Positions 36,734 through 44,953 of a stretch of DNA of 59,945 nt are shown piece by piece (positions within the stretch are counted from its first letter, which is position 1; each line of letters starts with the position of its first letter). The DNA comes from Flavobacterium flevense. GTDB lineage: Bacteria; Bacteroidota; Bacteroidia; Flavobacteriales; Flavobacteriaceae. A program made the position numbers and the translations under genes. Location: the NCBI RefSeq assembly GCF_900142775.1, contig NZ_FRCC01000016.1:1-59945 (forward strand), written 5' to 3'. A model generated the notes under the pieces. It had not been told where the DNA came from. It searched no databases and was given only the letters and a program-made list of their open reading frames with translations.

Positions 36734-36777
36734 AAAAACAGAGATGAAATCATCAGGATTCATCTCTGTTTTTATTT
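36734..36777 (+). terminator. Rho-independent terminator
   Basis: A 15-bp perfect stem (AAAAACAGAGATGAA, 36734-36748, with 36759-36773), a 10-nt loop and a T-rich tail, just after the topoisomerase gene. Confidence 0.9.
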
Positions 36778-36902
36778 TTATAATTTTCATAAAATGCTCC
36801 TCAGCAGCAATTCACTTTACAGAAGATAAATAATTATTCATCCCAACAAAAGTTGCCTCAGTGCTATGTACTTCTTGATAAATAAAGCGTATTTTTATCC
36901 AA

Positions 36903-37055
36903 TTATCTTCCTCTGATTATTGATATCAAAAACAATATAATGAAAATAAAGAACAAAACTTTTGCAATACTTGCAGCTCCTGCAGCTATTCCACCAAATC
37001 CTAAAACACCGGCAATGATAGCTAAAACGATAAATATAACTGTCCAACGTAACAT
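36903..37055 (-). CDS. DUF1328 small membrane protein
   Basis: 50 aa from MLRWTVIFIVLAIIAGVLGF; an upstream in-frame Met at 37088 is rejected because family members start at MLRW. Two transmembrane helices flank the conserved FGGIAAGAASIAKVLF loop typical of DUF1328/YtjA. Stress-associated, function unknown. A TAnnTTTG box lies 74 bases upstream. Confidence 0.9.
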   Translation of the reverse strand: MLRWTVIFIVLAIIAGVLGFGGIAAGAASIAKVLFFIFIILFLISIIRGR

Positions 37056-37128
37056 AATTTCTATTTTTAAAAGGTTAATACTATTCAAAAAAAATGTTTA
37101 ATTAAGAAAATTCTTTTTGACCTATTCT

Positions 37129-37136
37129 CAAATTTA
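37129..37136 (-). promoter_or_regulatory. -7 box of the DUF1328 gene
   Basis: Reads TAAATTTG on the minus strand, an exact TAnnTTTG match. Confidence 0.45.
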
Positions 37137-37260
37137 GACTATAAAAAGGAATATAGTTAACTCTAATAAGAGAAATAATAACCCAAATAAATTAATATGA
37201 TATTACTTTATAATAAAAAAGAGGAAAAAATTGTTTTTCCCCTTTTTGTTTAGCTGCTTC

Positions 37261-37719
37261 TTAAGCATTTTCTCTTAAATCTTCCAGTTTTTTTATGGCA
37301 CTGAGACCGTTTTCAATTAATTCCTTGTGGCTAAGCAAAACAGCACGAATACCAATAGGCAGTGTGTCTTCACTTAGAATAGCATTGTAATCCTCCAGCA
37401 ACACTTTCTCTCCATTAATAGCTTCTTCCAGCATAGACTCGTCATTGTCAAAAGAAAATAGTGCTTTTATATCCATCCAGGTTCTGTGGGCTGCACCGAC
37501 AATACTTCCGCTGTGGTCATCATGAACCTCGTAGGTATTGATTACGTTATTCAGTTCCTGACTGAATTTTTCTCTTTCCAGAGACTTTTTTTCAAAATAC
37601 CTCCTCAAAAACTGATGATCAGTATGTGTAGAGGCTTTTCTAAAACCTTTTTCACCATCATGAATTCTTTCTAAAAGATGGTTTAATTTATTATTCAAAT
37701 GGGCTGTATATTTTTCCAT
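37261..37719 (-). CDS. PA2169-family four-helix-bundle protein (DUF2383)
   Basis: 152 aa, all-helical. It has ferritin-like spacing of acidic/histidine residues (LNHLLERIHDGEKGF, HTDHQFLRRYFEKKS, MLEEAINGEKVLLEDYNAIL, LLSHKELIENGLSAIKKLED), characteristic of the PA2169/DUF2383 family. Probably a stress protein; metal binding is possible by analogy with ferritin-like folds but not shown. Its promoter region is bordered by the cloverleaf-like repeat at 37775-37973. Confidence 0.85.
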   Translation of the reverse strand: MEKYTAHLNNKLNHLLERIHDGEKGFRKASTHTDHQFLRRYFEKKSLEREKFSQELNNVINTYEVHDDHSGSIVGAAHRTWMDIKALFSFDNDESMLEEAINGEKVLLEDYNAILSEDTLPIGIRAVLLSHKELIENGLSAIKKLEDLRENA

Positions 37720-37774
37720 GATTTCTAATTTTTAAAGATTATTTAATGATTGTTTATTTAAAATTACGTTTACT

Positions 37775-37973
37775 AACCCGTTGTGGGTGTAATTATTAAA
37801 AACGTCTGTTCGAGTGTTTTTTGTGCAGTCCCGACACTTCGGGACGAAACAAAAAATGTATCGAGAACCGTTTTTAATAAAATTTTTCTTGTTCTCGATA
37901 CAATCCCGTCCGAAAACGGGATCATTCGAACTGACGAAAAATTATCATCAAAAACTAATTACACCCAACGGGT
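37775..37973. repeat. Cloverleaf-like palindromic intergenic repeat
   Basis: An outer inverted repeat (37775-37795 with 37956-37973, one-base indel) encloses three hairpins: GTCCCG/CGGGAC (37828-37845), TATCGAGAAC/GTTCTCGATA (37859-37900) and ATCCCGT/ACGGGAT (37903-37922). A second pair, CGTCTGTTCGAGTG and CATTCGAACTGACG, matches in 12 of 14 positions inside the outer stem. It occupies most of the gap between katE and the PA2169-type gene, resembling multi-copy repeats of Flavobacterium genomes. The element could be a non-autonomous mobile repeat, structured RNA, or terminator for katE. Confidence 0.75.
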
Positions 37974-37989
37974 GTTTACTATATTTTTT

Positions 37990-40128
37990 TTAAACAGGAA
38001 TCTTTTTTACCTCATCCATTCGATCCCAATTTCGATGTTGGGCAATAGCTTCAATAAAAGCCTGAGCTTCCTGATTAATGCTAACCGCTTTGTCATTTTT
38101 ACAACTTACCACATAAGTAGCGTCCAGTAAATCCTGTCCTTGAGCATCTGCAGCAATTGCTTTACAATGCATAAAGGCTTCGTTGATGAATTTTATAAAT
38201 TTAGCTTCTGTTTTTAATGTTGCTATTGATTTTGTCCCTCCGGGAATATATACGGCATCGTATAAAACGCTTTCGGTAGTCAGTATTGCGGCATCCACTT
38301 TATGTTCCATGTTTTCATCACAAATTACTTTTCCGCCATGAGGTGCTATAATTTTAACCATAGCCCCTTCCATTGTAAGGGCGTCACTCATTTTTCTGAA
38401 ATTTTCCATTGAAAAACCATCCGCAACCAGAACGGCAACTTTACGGGTAGCAATGCTGTCAAACTTAGTATTAGCCTGACTTAAGCTTGGGGAAGCATCC
38501 AGATAATTTTTCTTTTGAGGTGGTTGGTGTTTTTCTACATCGGCATCAGCACCAATGGCCTGATTTATGGGTTGCTCAATAGATTTAGGCACTTCAAGAC
38601 CTAATCCCTTGGCTACTTTTTGTGCTAAACCCTCATCGATTTGAGCAATAACCCAAAGCATTCGTTCCTGAATAGGCTGTTGCATGCATTTGCCCAATTC
38701 AAAAGTATAGGCATCTGCTACGTGCTGTTGTTCCCATTTTGACAAACTTCTGTAAAATAAGGCCGGTTGAGAAAAATGGTCATTAAAACTTTCGCTGCGG
38801 GTTCTGATTTTTCTGGCGTCAATTCGCTCTTCATAAGAAGTAAAACCACCTTCAGCCATTTTAGCCAAATGAGGGCATCCTGCACTGATACTATTTGGGA
38901 AATAAGCGGTTTGTCCTTTAGGAATTTCTGTTTGCATCATACCGTCACGCTGATTGTTATGAGTGGGAACTACCGGACGATTAATAGGAATCTGATGAAA
39001 GTTAGGACCGCCTAATCGCGATAATTGGGTATCACGGTAAGAGAATAAACGTCCTTGTAATAAAGGATCATTGGTAAAATCAATTCCCGGAACAATATGA
39101 CCCGGTAAAAAAGCTACCTGTTCTGTTTCTGCAAAGAAATTTTCCGGATTTCTGTTTAGGGTCATTTTTCCAATAATTTGTACCGGAACTAATTCTTCAG
39201 GAATCAATTTAGTAGGATCCAACAAATCAAAATCAAATTTAAATTCGTCATTTTCCGCAACTACCTGAATTCCTAATTCCCATTCCGGATATTGGCCTGC
39301 TTCTATAGCGTCCCATAAATCTCTTCGATGAAAATCAGAATCGGCACCACTTATTTTAACGGCTTCATCCCATAAAACGGAATGCACCCCTAATTTAGGT
39401 TTCCAATGAAATTTTACAAAATGAGATACCCCTTCTTTATTTATTAATCTAAAAGTATGAATCCCAAAGCCTTCCATCATACGATAACTTCTGGGAATAG
39501 CTCTGTCACTCATTAACCAAATCTGGTTATGAAGCGTTTCAGTTGAATGAGATACAAAATCATAAAAAGTATCATGAGCTGAAGCTGCCTGAGGAATTTC
39601 CCTGTGAGGTTCCGGTTTAACCGAATGTATTAAATCAGGAAATTTCATAGCATCCTGAATAAAAAAGATAGGCATATTATTCCCTACTAAATCCCAGGTA
39701 CCTTCATCTGTATAAAATTTAACAGCAAATCCACGTACATCACGGGCTAAATCAGTAGAACCCTTAGAACCTGCAACCGTAGAAAACCGCACAAAAACAG
39801 GTGTTTTACGACTGGTATCATTAAAAATTCCTGCTTTACTGTATTGCTCAATGCTATCATATAATTCAAAATAACCATGAGCTCCGCTTCCTCTGGCGTG
39901 AACTATTCGTTCCGGAATACGTTCATGATCAAAACTTGTAATTTTCTCTCTTAACAAAAAATCTTCCAGTAAAGTAGCACCTCTTTCACCTGCTTTCAGT
40001 GAATTATTAGTATCATTTACTTTTAAACCCTGATTTGTGGTCATCCCAGTATCTTTTATCTCTTTGTGATACGCTTTTAAATCTTCCGTTTTTTTAGTTT
40101 CCGGTTTGCTATTTTTTTCCTGATCCAT
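37990..40128 (-). CDS. katE: Large-subunit catalase (HPII type) with C-terminal DJ-1/PfpI-like domain
   Basis: 712 aa, the length of clade 2 catalases. Heme catalase core: catalytic H77 in RIVHARGSGAHGYFE, N150 in LVGNNMPIFFIQDA, and proximal heme-ligand Y364 in GRLFSYRDTQLSRLG. Residues about 565-700 form a flavodoxin-like DJ-1/PfpI domain (VAVLVADGFSMENFRKM, KVICDENMEHKVDAAILTTESV, YIPGGTKSIATL). It destroys hydrogen peroxide in the cytoplasm, usually in stationary phase or general stress. Flanked by the cloverleaf repeat downstream and transcribed alone. Confidence 0.96.
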   Translation of the reverse strand: MDQEKNSKPETKKTEDLKAYHKEIKDTGMTTNQGLKVNDTNNSLKAGERGATLLEDFLLREKITSFDHERIPERIVHARGSGAHGYFELYDSIEQYSKAGIFNDTSRKTPVFVRFSTVAGSKGSTDLARDVRGFAVKFYTDEGTWDLVGNNMPIFFIQDAMKFPDLIHSVKPEPHREIPQAASAHDTFYDFVSHSTETLHNQIWLMSDRAIPRSYRMMEGFGIHTFRLINKEGVSHFVKFHWKPKLGVHSVLWDEAVKISGADSDFHRRDLWDAIEAGQYPEWELGIQVVAENDEFKFDFDLLDPTKLIPEELVPVQIIGKMTLNRNPENFFAETEQVAFLPGHIVPGIDFTNDPLLQGRLFSYRDTQLSRLGGPNFHQIPINRPVVPTHNNQRDGMMQTEIPKGQTAYFPNSISAGCPHLAKMAEGGFTSYEERIDARKIRTRSESFNDHFSQPALFYRSLSKWEQQHVADAYTFELGKCMQQPIQERMLWVIAQIDEGLAQKVAKGLGLEVPKSIEQPINQAIGADADVEKHQPPQKKNYLDASPSLSQANTKFDSIATRKVAVLVADGFSMENFRKMSDALTMEGAMVKIIAPHGGKVICDENMEHKVDAAILTTESVLYDAVYIPGGTKSIATLKTEAKFIKFINEAFMHCKAIAADAQGQDLLDATYVVSCKNDKAVSINQEAQAFIEAIAQHRNWDRMDEVKKIPV

Positions 40129-40274
40129 GATTTTATTTTTTAAAATTTCTAAATAATTTAAAAATGAAGTCCATCATTTAATGAGAAGCTTCTACACGAA
40201 AATCCTAATTTTCAAATACATATACTGACGCTAATCATAAAAAAAAATGCCTCTAAAACAGAAAGTCTTTTAAT

Positions 40275-40328
40275 AACAAAATGAGTACAGCCCATTCTGA
40301 TAAAAGAATGGGCTGTACTCATTTTGTT
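40275..40328 (-). terminator. Long perfect hairpin terminator after the AraC gene
   Basis: Two 24-bp perfectly complementary arms (40275-40298 and 40305-40328) around a 6-nt loop, 26 bases after the AraC-type stop codon. On the minus strand the second arm ends in a T-rich tail (CATTTTGTTATT). Unusually long for a simple terminator. Confidence 0.8.
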
Positions 40329-40353
40329 GTAACTATAGCTAAAAAACTAACTG

Positions 40354-41376
40354 CTACAAATAAGACAAAACAGGAAGATTATTCAGGTAGTTTTGATAAT
40401 GTTTAGGACTGCAATTGTACTTTGCTTTGAATATTTTAGAAAAATAACTTCTGCTGGTAAGACCAATGGTGTAAACAATTTCAGAGATATTTAACTCCGT
40501 AGTTCGTATTAGATTTTCGGCTGCTTCTACCCGTACATTTCTTATAAAATCAGTTACGGTTCTATTGTGCATTATTTTAAAACCTTCTTGCAATTTAAAA
40601 GGGGACAAACCTGATTTTTTGCTTAAATATTTTAAACTGTATTGAATTTCAGGATAGTTTTTTATAAATTCTGAGATGTCTTTTATGGCTTCCATATCAG
40701 CTTGCGAAAGGGAACTGCAGTAGGATTCTGTATGGATTAAATCGTATTTATGCTGCTCAATTTCTAAAGCCAGAATAAGATACACGGTGCTGTTAATTAA
40801 TAAATTTCTAACCAGACCATTTTGACTAATGGTATTAAGATGTTCGATTTTTTCGGCAATTTTCAAGTTAAAAGAGCCTACGTATGAAAAGTCGTTATCC
40901 TCTTGTGTGGTTTGAAATATATTTTGCAATTGTGTTCTTAATTCGATATCAGAAACAGATAAAATATCTACGGTAATTATGGACACTTTGACTTCTTCAT
41001 TCTTTTTAAAAGTTAAAAGAGTACTGGTTTCCGAAGAGCCTGAAAAAATCCCTGTCTGAAACTGGCTTAAATGATTTTGTATACCATCTTCACCAAAACT
41101 TTGTGCCATCTGACCTTTCGAACAATACCCAAAATGAATCAGATTAGAGTTTTGAAGTTTTCCTTCAAATGAAACATTTTCTTTAAAAAAAATATCATAT
41201 TCCAAGTAGGCAATCGCATTTTCTATTGAAACTCCTGAAATAAAACCTTTAGCAATTTCATTATCAATCACCAGTTTGTATTCTTTTGATTTTATTTCAA
41301 TTTTACCTCCTAGTTGTAGTTGCATTTGTTTAAAAATAACGGAGAGATTATTGGATGTTATTGATATCTTTTTCAT
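40354..41376 (-). CDS. AraC-family transcriptional regulator
   Basis: 340 aa. The C-terminal ~100 residues contain the double helix-turn-helix of AraC proteins (YSLKYLSKKSGLSPFKLQEGF, then the ISEIVYTIGLTSRSYFSKIFKAKYNCSPKHY signature). The N-terminal 230 residues form a variable domain without obvious ligand motifs. It stands between katE and the OsmC/response-regulator genes, so a role in stress-gene control is plausible but unproven. AraC genes of this type are common single genes in Flavobacterium. Confidence 0.9.
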   Translation of the reverse strand: MKKISITSNNLSVIFKQMQLQLGGKIEIKSKEYKLVIDNEIAKGFISGVSIENAIAYLEYDIFFKENVSFEGKLQNSNLIHFGYCSKGQMAQSFGEDGIQNHLSQFQTGIFSGSSETSTLLTFKKNEEVKVSIITVDILSVSDIELRTQLQNIFQTTQEDNDFSYVGSFNLKIAEKIEHLNTISQNGLVRNLLINSTVYLILALEIEQHKYDLIHTESYCSSLSQADMEAIKDISEFIKNYPEIQYSLKYLSKKSGLSPFKLQEGFKIMHNRTVTDFIRNVRVEAAENLIRTTELNISEIVYTIGLTSRSYFSKIFKAKYNCSPKHYQNYLNNLPVLSYL

Positions 41377-41625
41377 TTTTTGTTTTTTAGGTTTATTAAA
41401 ATTAAAGCTAAGGGGCTAACTTAGTTTGTGGGATTTAGGTGTGTTTTTTTCGTTCTAAAAAACCACTGTATCAACAATAATATTTAGCAGTTTTTGAGAC
41501 AAAAAAGGCTTTTTTTAAAATAAAATAAGCTTCTGTTTTAAAGTTGACTTTTTCATCCTGACTGTGATTTAATACTATTATAAATTACTGTGGTTTACAA
41601 AGTTGCAATAACAACAGCCCTGTGT

Positions 41626-41658
41626 TGTTATATAATTTTTTCATTGTGTTATATAATT
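41626..41658. promoter_or_regulatory. 12-bp direct repeat in the AraC/lmo0937 intergenic gap
   Basis: TGTTATATAATT occurs at 41626-41637 and 41647-41658, exactly 21 bp (two helical turns) apart, in the 556-bp gap 41377-41932. The spacing suits a dimeric or tandem-bound regulator such as the divergent AraC protein. A 63-codon frame across this region is low-complexity and not considered a gene. No further feature is seen. Confidence 0.35.
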
Positions 41659-41932
41659 ATAATAATAAATGATAAATGTGCTGAAAGCGACAAATTTTAC
41701 GGGGATGTGACACTGTTCAATTTCCTTTTCAAATATTTAATTCAAACTGTTACAGTAAGTTATAATTACAGTAATCATTAAACAGCTGTTTTTGTGATTA
41801 CGCTAAAAATTGTTTGCATTCGAGTTAAACTGAGCTGATTATTCCATTTAATTTTACCCTAAGCAGTTCTTTAAACAAAAAGCTGTCTTTAATAAAACCA
41901 ACCATTTCAACAACCATTAAAATTTTAATATT

Positions 41933-42097
41933 ATGAGAAATATTCTTTGGCTAGTAGCCGTAATCTGCATTATTATCTGGATTCTTGGATTTTTTGGATT
42001 TGCAGCCGGAATGGCAACAGGAAATTTAATTCACATACTGTTAGTAATTGCTATAATTGCCATCTTGTATAATATAATTTCAGGAAGAGGCATCTAA
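41933..42097 (+). CDS. lmo0937-family small membrane protein
   Basis: 54 aa starting MRNILWLVAVICIIIWILGF. Two hydrophobic helices are separated by a short glycine/threonine loop (GFAAGMATGNLIH), ending IISGRGI. The pattern fits the lmo0937 family of tiny stress-related membrane proteins. It opens a co-directional set with OsmC (46-bp gap) and the response regulator. Confidence 0.85.
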   Translation: MRNILWLVAVICIIIWILGFFGFAAGMATGNLIHILLVIAIIAILYNIISGRGI

Positions 42098-42142
42098 AAA
42101 AACGTAAAACAATCAATTTATAAATCATAAAAAATTTAGAAG

Positions 42143-42568
42143 ATGAAAAGATATAGCACCGCCGTGTGGAGTGGCACTTTAAAAGAAGGAAATGGCTCTT
42201 TAATTTCAGAAAGCAGAGCATTGGAAAACATGCAATACTCGTACCACAGCCGATTTGAAGAGGGTACAGGAACTAATCCCGAAGAATTAATGGCTGCTGC
42301 ACACGCTGGTTGCTTTACCATGCAATTAAGTGCCGATTTAACAAAAGCCGGTTTTACACCTGAAGTTTTAGAAACAAAATGTGAAATTACTTTAGAAGAT
42401 GGTGCGATAACAAAATCAAACCTGACCCTTAAAGCAAAAATACCTGAAATTCAGGACGACCAATTTCAGGAAATTGCAAAAGGAGCTAAACAAAACTGTC
42501 CTGTAAGTAAGGCTTACAGCAGTTTAGAAATAAGTCTGGATGCCAATTTAGAAAAACACATACAATAA
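42143..42568 (+). CDS. OsmC-family peroxiredoxin
   Basis: 141 aa, normal for OsmC. The two redox cysteines are C57 in MAAAHAGCFTM and C119 in AKQNCPVSKAY. The preceding PEELMAAA stretch supplies the conserved Glu of the active site, and R37 could be the partner arginine. It reduces organic hydroperoxides in the cytoplasm. Consistent with the surrounding oxidative-stress genes (katE, CsbD, DUF1328). Confidence 0.93.
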   Translation: MKRYSTAVWSGTLKEGNGSLISESRALENMQYSYHSRFEEGTGTNPEELMAAAHAGCFTMQLSADLTKAGFTPEVLETKCEITLEDGAITKSNLTLKAKIPEIQDDQFQEIAKGAKQNCPVSKAYSSLEISLDANLEKHIQ

Positions 42569-42596
42569 TTTTCTTCACATTTAATCCATAAAAGTA

Positions 42597-43049
42597 ATGA
42601 TGACCTATAGACCACTCTTAATTTATCTAGCAGATGACGATCATGAAGACAGCATGCTCTTTGAAGAAGCGTTAACCGAAATTGACAGCAAAATTTGCAT
42701 CGAAACATTTGATAATGGCGTAACGCTTATGGATGCGCTTTTAAATTCGCATAACGCCTTACCTGATGCCATTTATTTAGATTTAAATATGCCTTTAATG
42801 AATGGCGAGGAATGTGTGGAAGACATTAGAAATGAACCCAAGTTTTCAAAAATTCCTATAGTAATCTATTCGACCTACATTGATAATGAAATGGCGGAGA
42901 GATTAAGAGAAAAAGGAGCCAACTGGTATTTGATAAAACCCAACACTTTTACAGAACTAAGAAACCTGCTGGGGAAAAGTCTGGATTATGTTTATACTGA
43001 TTTACAAAAAACATCCGATAGCCAATTTATAATAAGTACTACAAACTAG
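42597..43049 (+). CDS. Single-domain response regulator (CheY-like)
   Basis: 150 aa with only a receiver domain: acidic pocket D13-D14, phosphoacceptor D62 in YLDLNMPLMNG, switch S/T at VIYST and K114 in YLIKPN. No output domain, so it probably signals by protein contact, like Rcp1-type regulators that partner hybrid or phytochrome-like kinases. It starts 29 bases after the OsmC stop and shares its strand. No kinase gene is visible in the window. Confidence 0.92.
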   Translation: MMTYRPLLIYLADDDHEDSMLFEEALTEIDSKICIETFDNGVTLMDALLNSHNALPDAIYLDLNMPLMNGEECVEDIRNEPKFSKIPIVIYSTYIDNEMAERLREKGANWYLIKPNTFTELRNLLGKSLDYVYTDLQKTSDSQFIISTTN

Positions 43050-43062
43050 TTATAAATTGGCT
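43020..43062. terminator. Hairpin at the end of the response-regulator gene
   Basis: Perfect 13-bp arms (AGCCAATTTATAA at 43020-43032 and its complement at 43050-43062), the first lying inside the coding end. A moderate T-rich stretch follows. It probably acts as a terminator between the convergent regulator and permease genes. Confidence 0.5.
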
Positions 43063-43090
43063 ATGCTGATGGTATAATTTGTTTTATATT

Positions 43091-44113
43091 CTAAAGTTTT
43101 CCTTTGTCTTCTTCAGCATATTCTTTTCGATAAATTCGAACAATAAGTAAAAACAGACTAATGAGCAAAGGACCAAAAACCAGACCTATAAAACCAAAAA
43201 GCGGAATACCTACAATAACTCCTAACAGCGTAATTAACGGATGAACATCATCTAATTTTCGAAGTACGTACAAGCGAATGAGGTTGTCTGTAATTCCTAC
43301 TACTATGAATCCATAGAGTAAAATTCCCCATGCCTGAAAAGTATCTCCATTAGATATTGTTAATATAAAAACCGGAATGATTCCTAACATGCTCCCAATG
43401 AAAGGAACCATGGAACCGATGGTTACTACAATTCCCCAAAAAAACGGACTTTCAACATCAAAAATCAAAAATCCTATTAATGCCACAATACCCTGAGCAA
43501 TAGCAACGAGCGGAATACCTAAAGAGTTAGATCGAACAGAGGCATGAATTTCCCTGCCTACTATTTTAAGATTCTCTTTGCTTATGGGTATATATTCCAT
43601 CAGTGTATCCCGAAACTCTTTGCGGTTTGTAAGCATATAATAGAGTAAGAAATACATAATTGAAACTGCTATAAAGGTATTAACAGCACTTCCCAGGACA
43701 CTAGTAATTCCATTTGTTATTCGATTAGAAATTGAAGATGCATCAATTTGATCTGTAATATTGTACCCTAAATGATGTTCCCAGCTTTCCATTTGGGTTT
43801 TTACTGCTTTTACCACTTTTTCTGAATTTTGAGCTGCTTTGCCTATTTTATCTCCCAGCATTAATCCGGCTCCCGCTATAGGGATCAAAATAGCTATAAA
43901 AGAGACAAACATTAAAAATCCCGCAGCCCAGTTAGGCTTCCAGCCTCTGTTTACCAGTTTGCTCATGGCTCCTTTTAGCAATACATATAAAGTAATAGCT
44001 CCTAATACACCTGAAAAATAGGGTGTCATCTCATATAATATCATACCTCCGGTTAGTAGAATTAAGAGTAGAGTAAAAATTTGACGGATTATTTTTGGGT
44101 TTATAGTGTTCAC
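43091..44113 (-). CDS. AI-2E-family transporter-like membrane protein
   Basis: 340 aa with about eight hydrophobic segments. It has the family signature region GIVVTIGSMVPFIGSMLGIIPVFI and the C-terminal LLGVIVGIPLFGFIGLVFGPLLISLFLLIVRIYR. Members include TqsA-like exporters and Na+/H+ antiporters. The substrate cannot be told from the sequence, and the AI-2 name is historical. Transcribed with the small Rho-N-like gene upstream (22-bp gap). Confidence 0.88.
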   Translation of the reverse strand: MNTINPKIIRQIFTLLLILLTGGMILYEMTPYFSGVLGAITLYVLLKGAMSKLVNRGWKPNWAAGFLMFVSFIAILIPIAGAGLMLGDKIGKAAQNSEKVVKAVKTQMESWEHHLGYNITDQIDASSISNRITNGITSVLGSAVNTFIAVSIMYFLLYYMLTNRKEFRDTLMEYIPISKENLKIVGREIHASVRSNSLGIPLVAIAQGIVALIGFLIFDVESPFFWGIVVTIGSMVPFIGSMLGIIPVFILTISNGDTFQAWGILLYGFIVVGITDNLIRLYVLRKLDDVHPLITLLGVIVGIPLFGFIGLVFGPLLISLFLLIVRIYRKEYAEEDKGKL

Positions 44114-44135
44114 AAGTATATCGATGTTATTTATT

Positions 44136-44375
44136 TTAATTATTTCTCAAAGCATCAATAAGTGCTTCTTTATTCATTTTAGACCTTCCCGGAATACCTA
44201 CTTTTTTAGCTTGTTCATACAAGTCTTGTTTATTCCATTCTTCATAAGCTTTGCTCTTTCCTCCTTTTTTTCCAGCATTAGGAGTATTAGCAATTCTTGC
44301 TGATTTTTCTTTGCTGTAACCTTTATCACGCAGTGCTTCATATTGCTTTTCATTTTTGACCGTTGGAATATCCAT
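44136..44375 (-). CDS. Small Rho-termination-factor-N-like protein
   Basis: 79 aa from the ATG at 44375 (MDIPTVKNEKQYEALRDKGYS). The first half is DUF7218-like (EKSARIANTPNAGKKGGKS). The second half (NKQDLYEQAKKVGIPGRSKMNKEALIDALRNN) is a SAP/Rho-N-like helix-extended-loop-helix motif that can bind nucleic acids. Widespread in stress islands of Bacteroidota and Proteobacteria. Upstream partner of the AI-2E-type gene. Confidence 0.75.
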   Translation of the reverse strand: MDIPTVKNEKQYEALRDKGYSKEKSARIANTPNAGKKGGKSKAYEEWNKQDLYEQAKKVGIPGRSKMNKEALIDALRNN

Positions 44376-44595
44376 AATTTTCAATTTTTAGAATTATACT
44401 TCATTTTTCATATAATTCAAATATGCCTATAAAACAGAAAATCACTTGACCTTATCACACAATATATTGACTTAAAAAACACAGTAGCTTTTTTAAATGC
44501 ATCAATAACACTTTGATTTGAGTTAATGAAACACTATTAAATCTAGTACTTTTATTTAATAATAAAAAACATTCTTTAATTTAAAATTTAATATC

Positions 44596-44790
44596 ATGAA
44601 TACAGATCAATTAGAAGGAAAATGGAAACAGATTAAAGGTACCTTTAAACAAAAATATGGCGAACTTACCGATGACGATGTAACTTATTCTGAAGGGAAA
44701 TTTGACGAAATGTTAGGTCGAATTCAGGAAAAAACCGGAAAAAAAATGGATGATTTGAAAAAAGAAATTAATGATTGGCAAAATTCCTAA
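44596..44790 (+). CDS. CsbD-family stress protein
   Basis: 64 aa with the full CsbD signature: MNTDQLEGKWKQIKGTFKQ at the start, then EGKFDEMLGRIQEKTGKKMDDLKKEI. CsbD proteins are small, abundant, acid-rich general-stress proteins of unknown biochemistry. Single gene with its own hairpin terminator 43 bases downstream. Confidence 0.95.
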   Translation: MNTDQLEGKWKQIKGTFKQKYGELTDDDVTYSEGKFDEMLGRIQEKTGKKMDDLKKEINDWQNS

Positions 44791-44833
44791 TTAGTATTAG
44801 TTCTAATCATTAGTAATCAAACCCTACTATGCG

Positions 44834-44868
44834 GCTGCTTTATCAATAGATAGAGCAGCTTTTTTTTG
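44834..44868 (+). terminator. Terminator of the CsbD gene
   Basis: GCTGCTTTATC (44834-44844) pairs with GATAGAGCAGC (44849-44859, one mismatch), followed by eight T. Confidence 0.85.
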
Positions 44869-44883
44869 TCCTTTCGAAAATAA

Positions 44884-44918
44884 AAAAACTGTTTCTCAGC
44901 ATTAAAGAAACAGTTTTT
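44884..44918 (-). terminator. Terminator of the SYLF-protein gene
   Basis: AAAAACTGTTTCT (44884-44896) and AGAAACAGTTTTT (44906-44918) pair perfectly. On the minus strand the hairpin ends in a T run, 35 bases after the SYLF stop. Confidence 0.85.
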
Positions 44919-44953
44919 ACAATAAAATATTTTCGAAAAAAGAATTTTGTTCC

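Noticed and set aside
41590..41781. 63-codon frame in the AraC/lmo0937 gap
   Set aside because: Low-complexity sequence overlapping direct repeats; no recognisable protein pattern.
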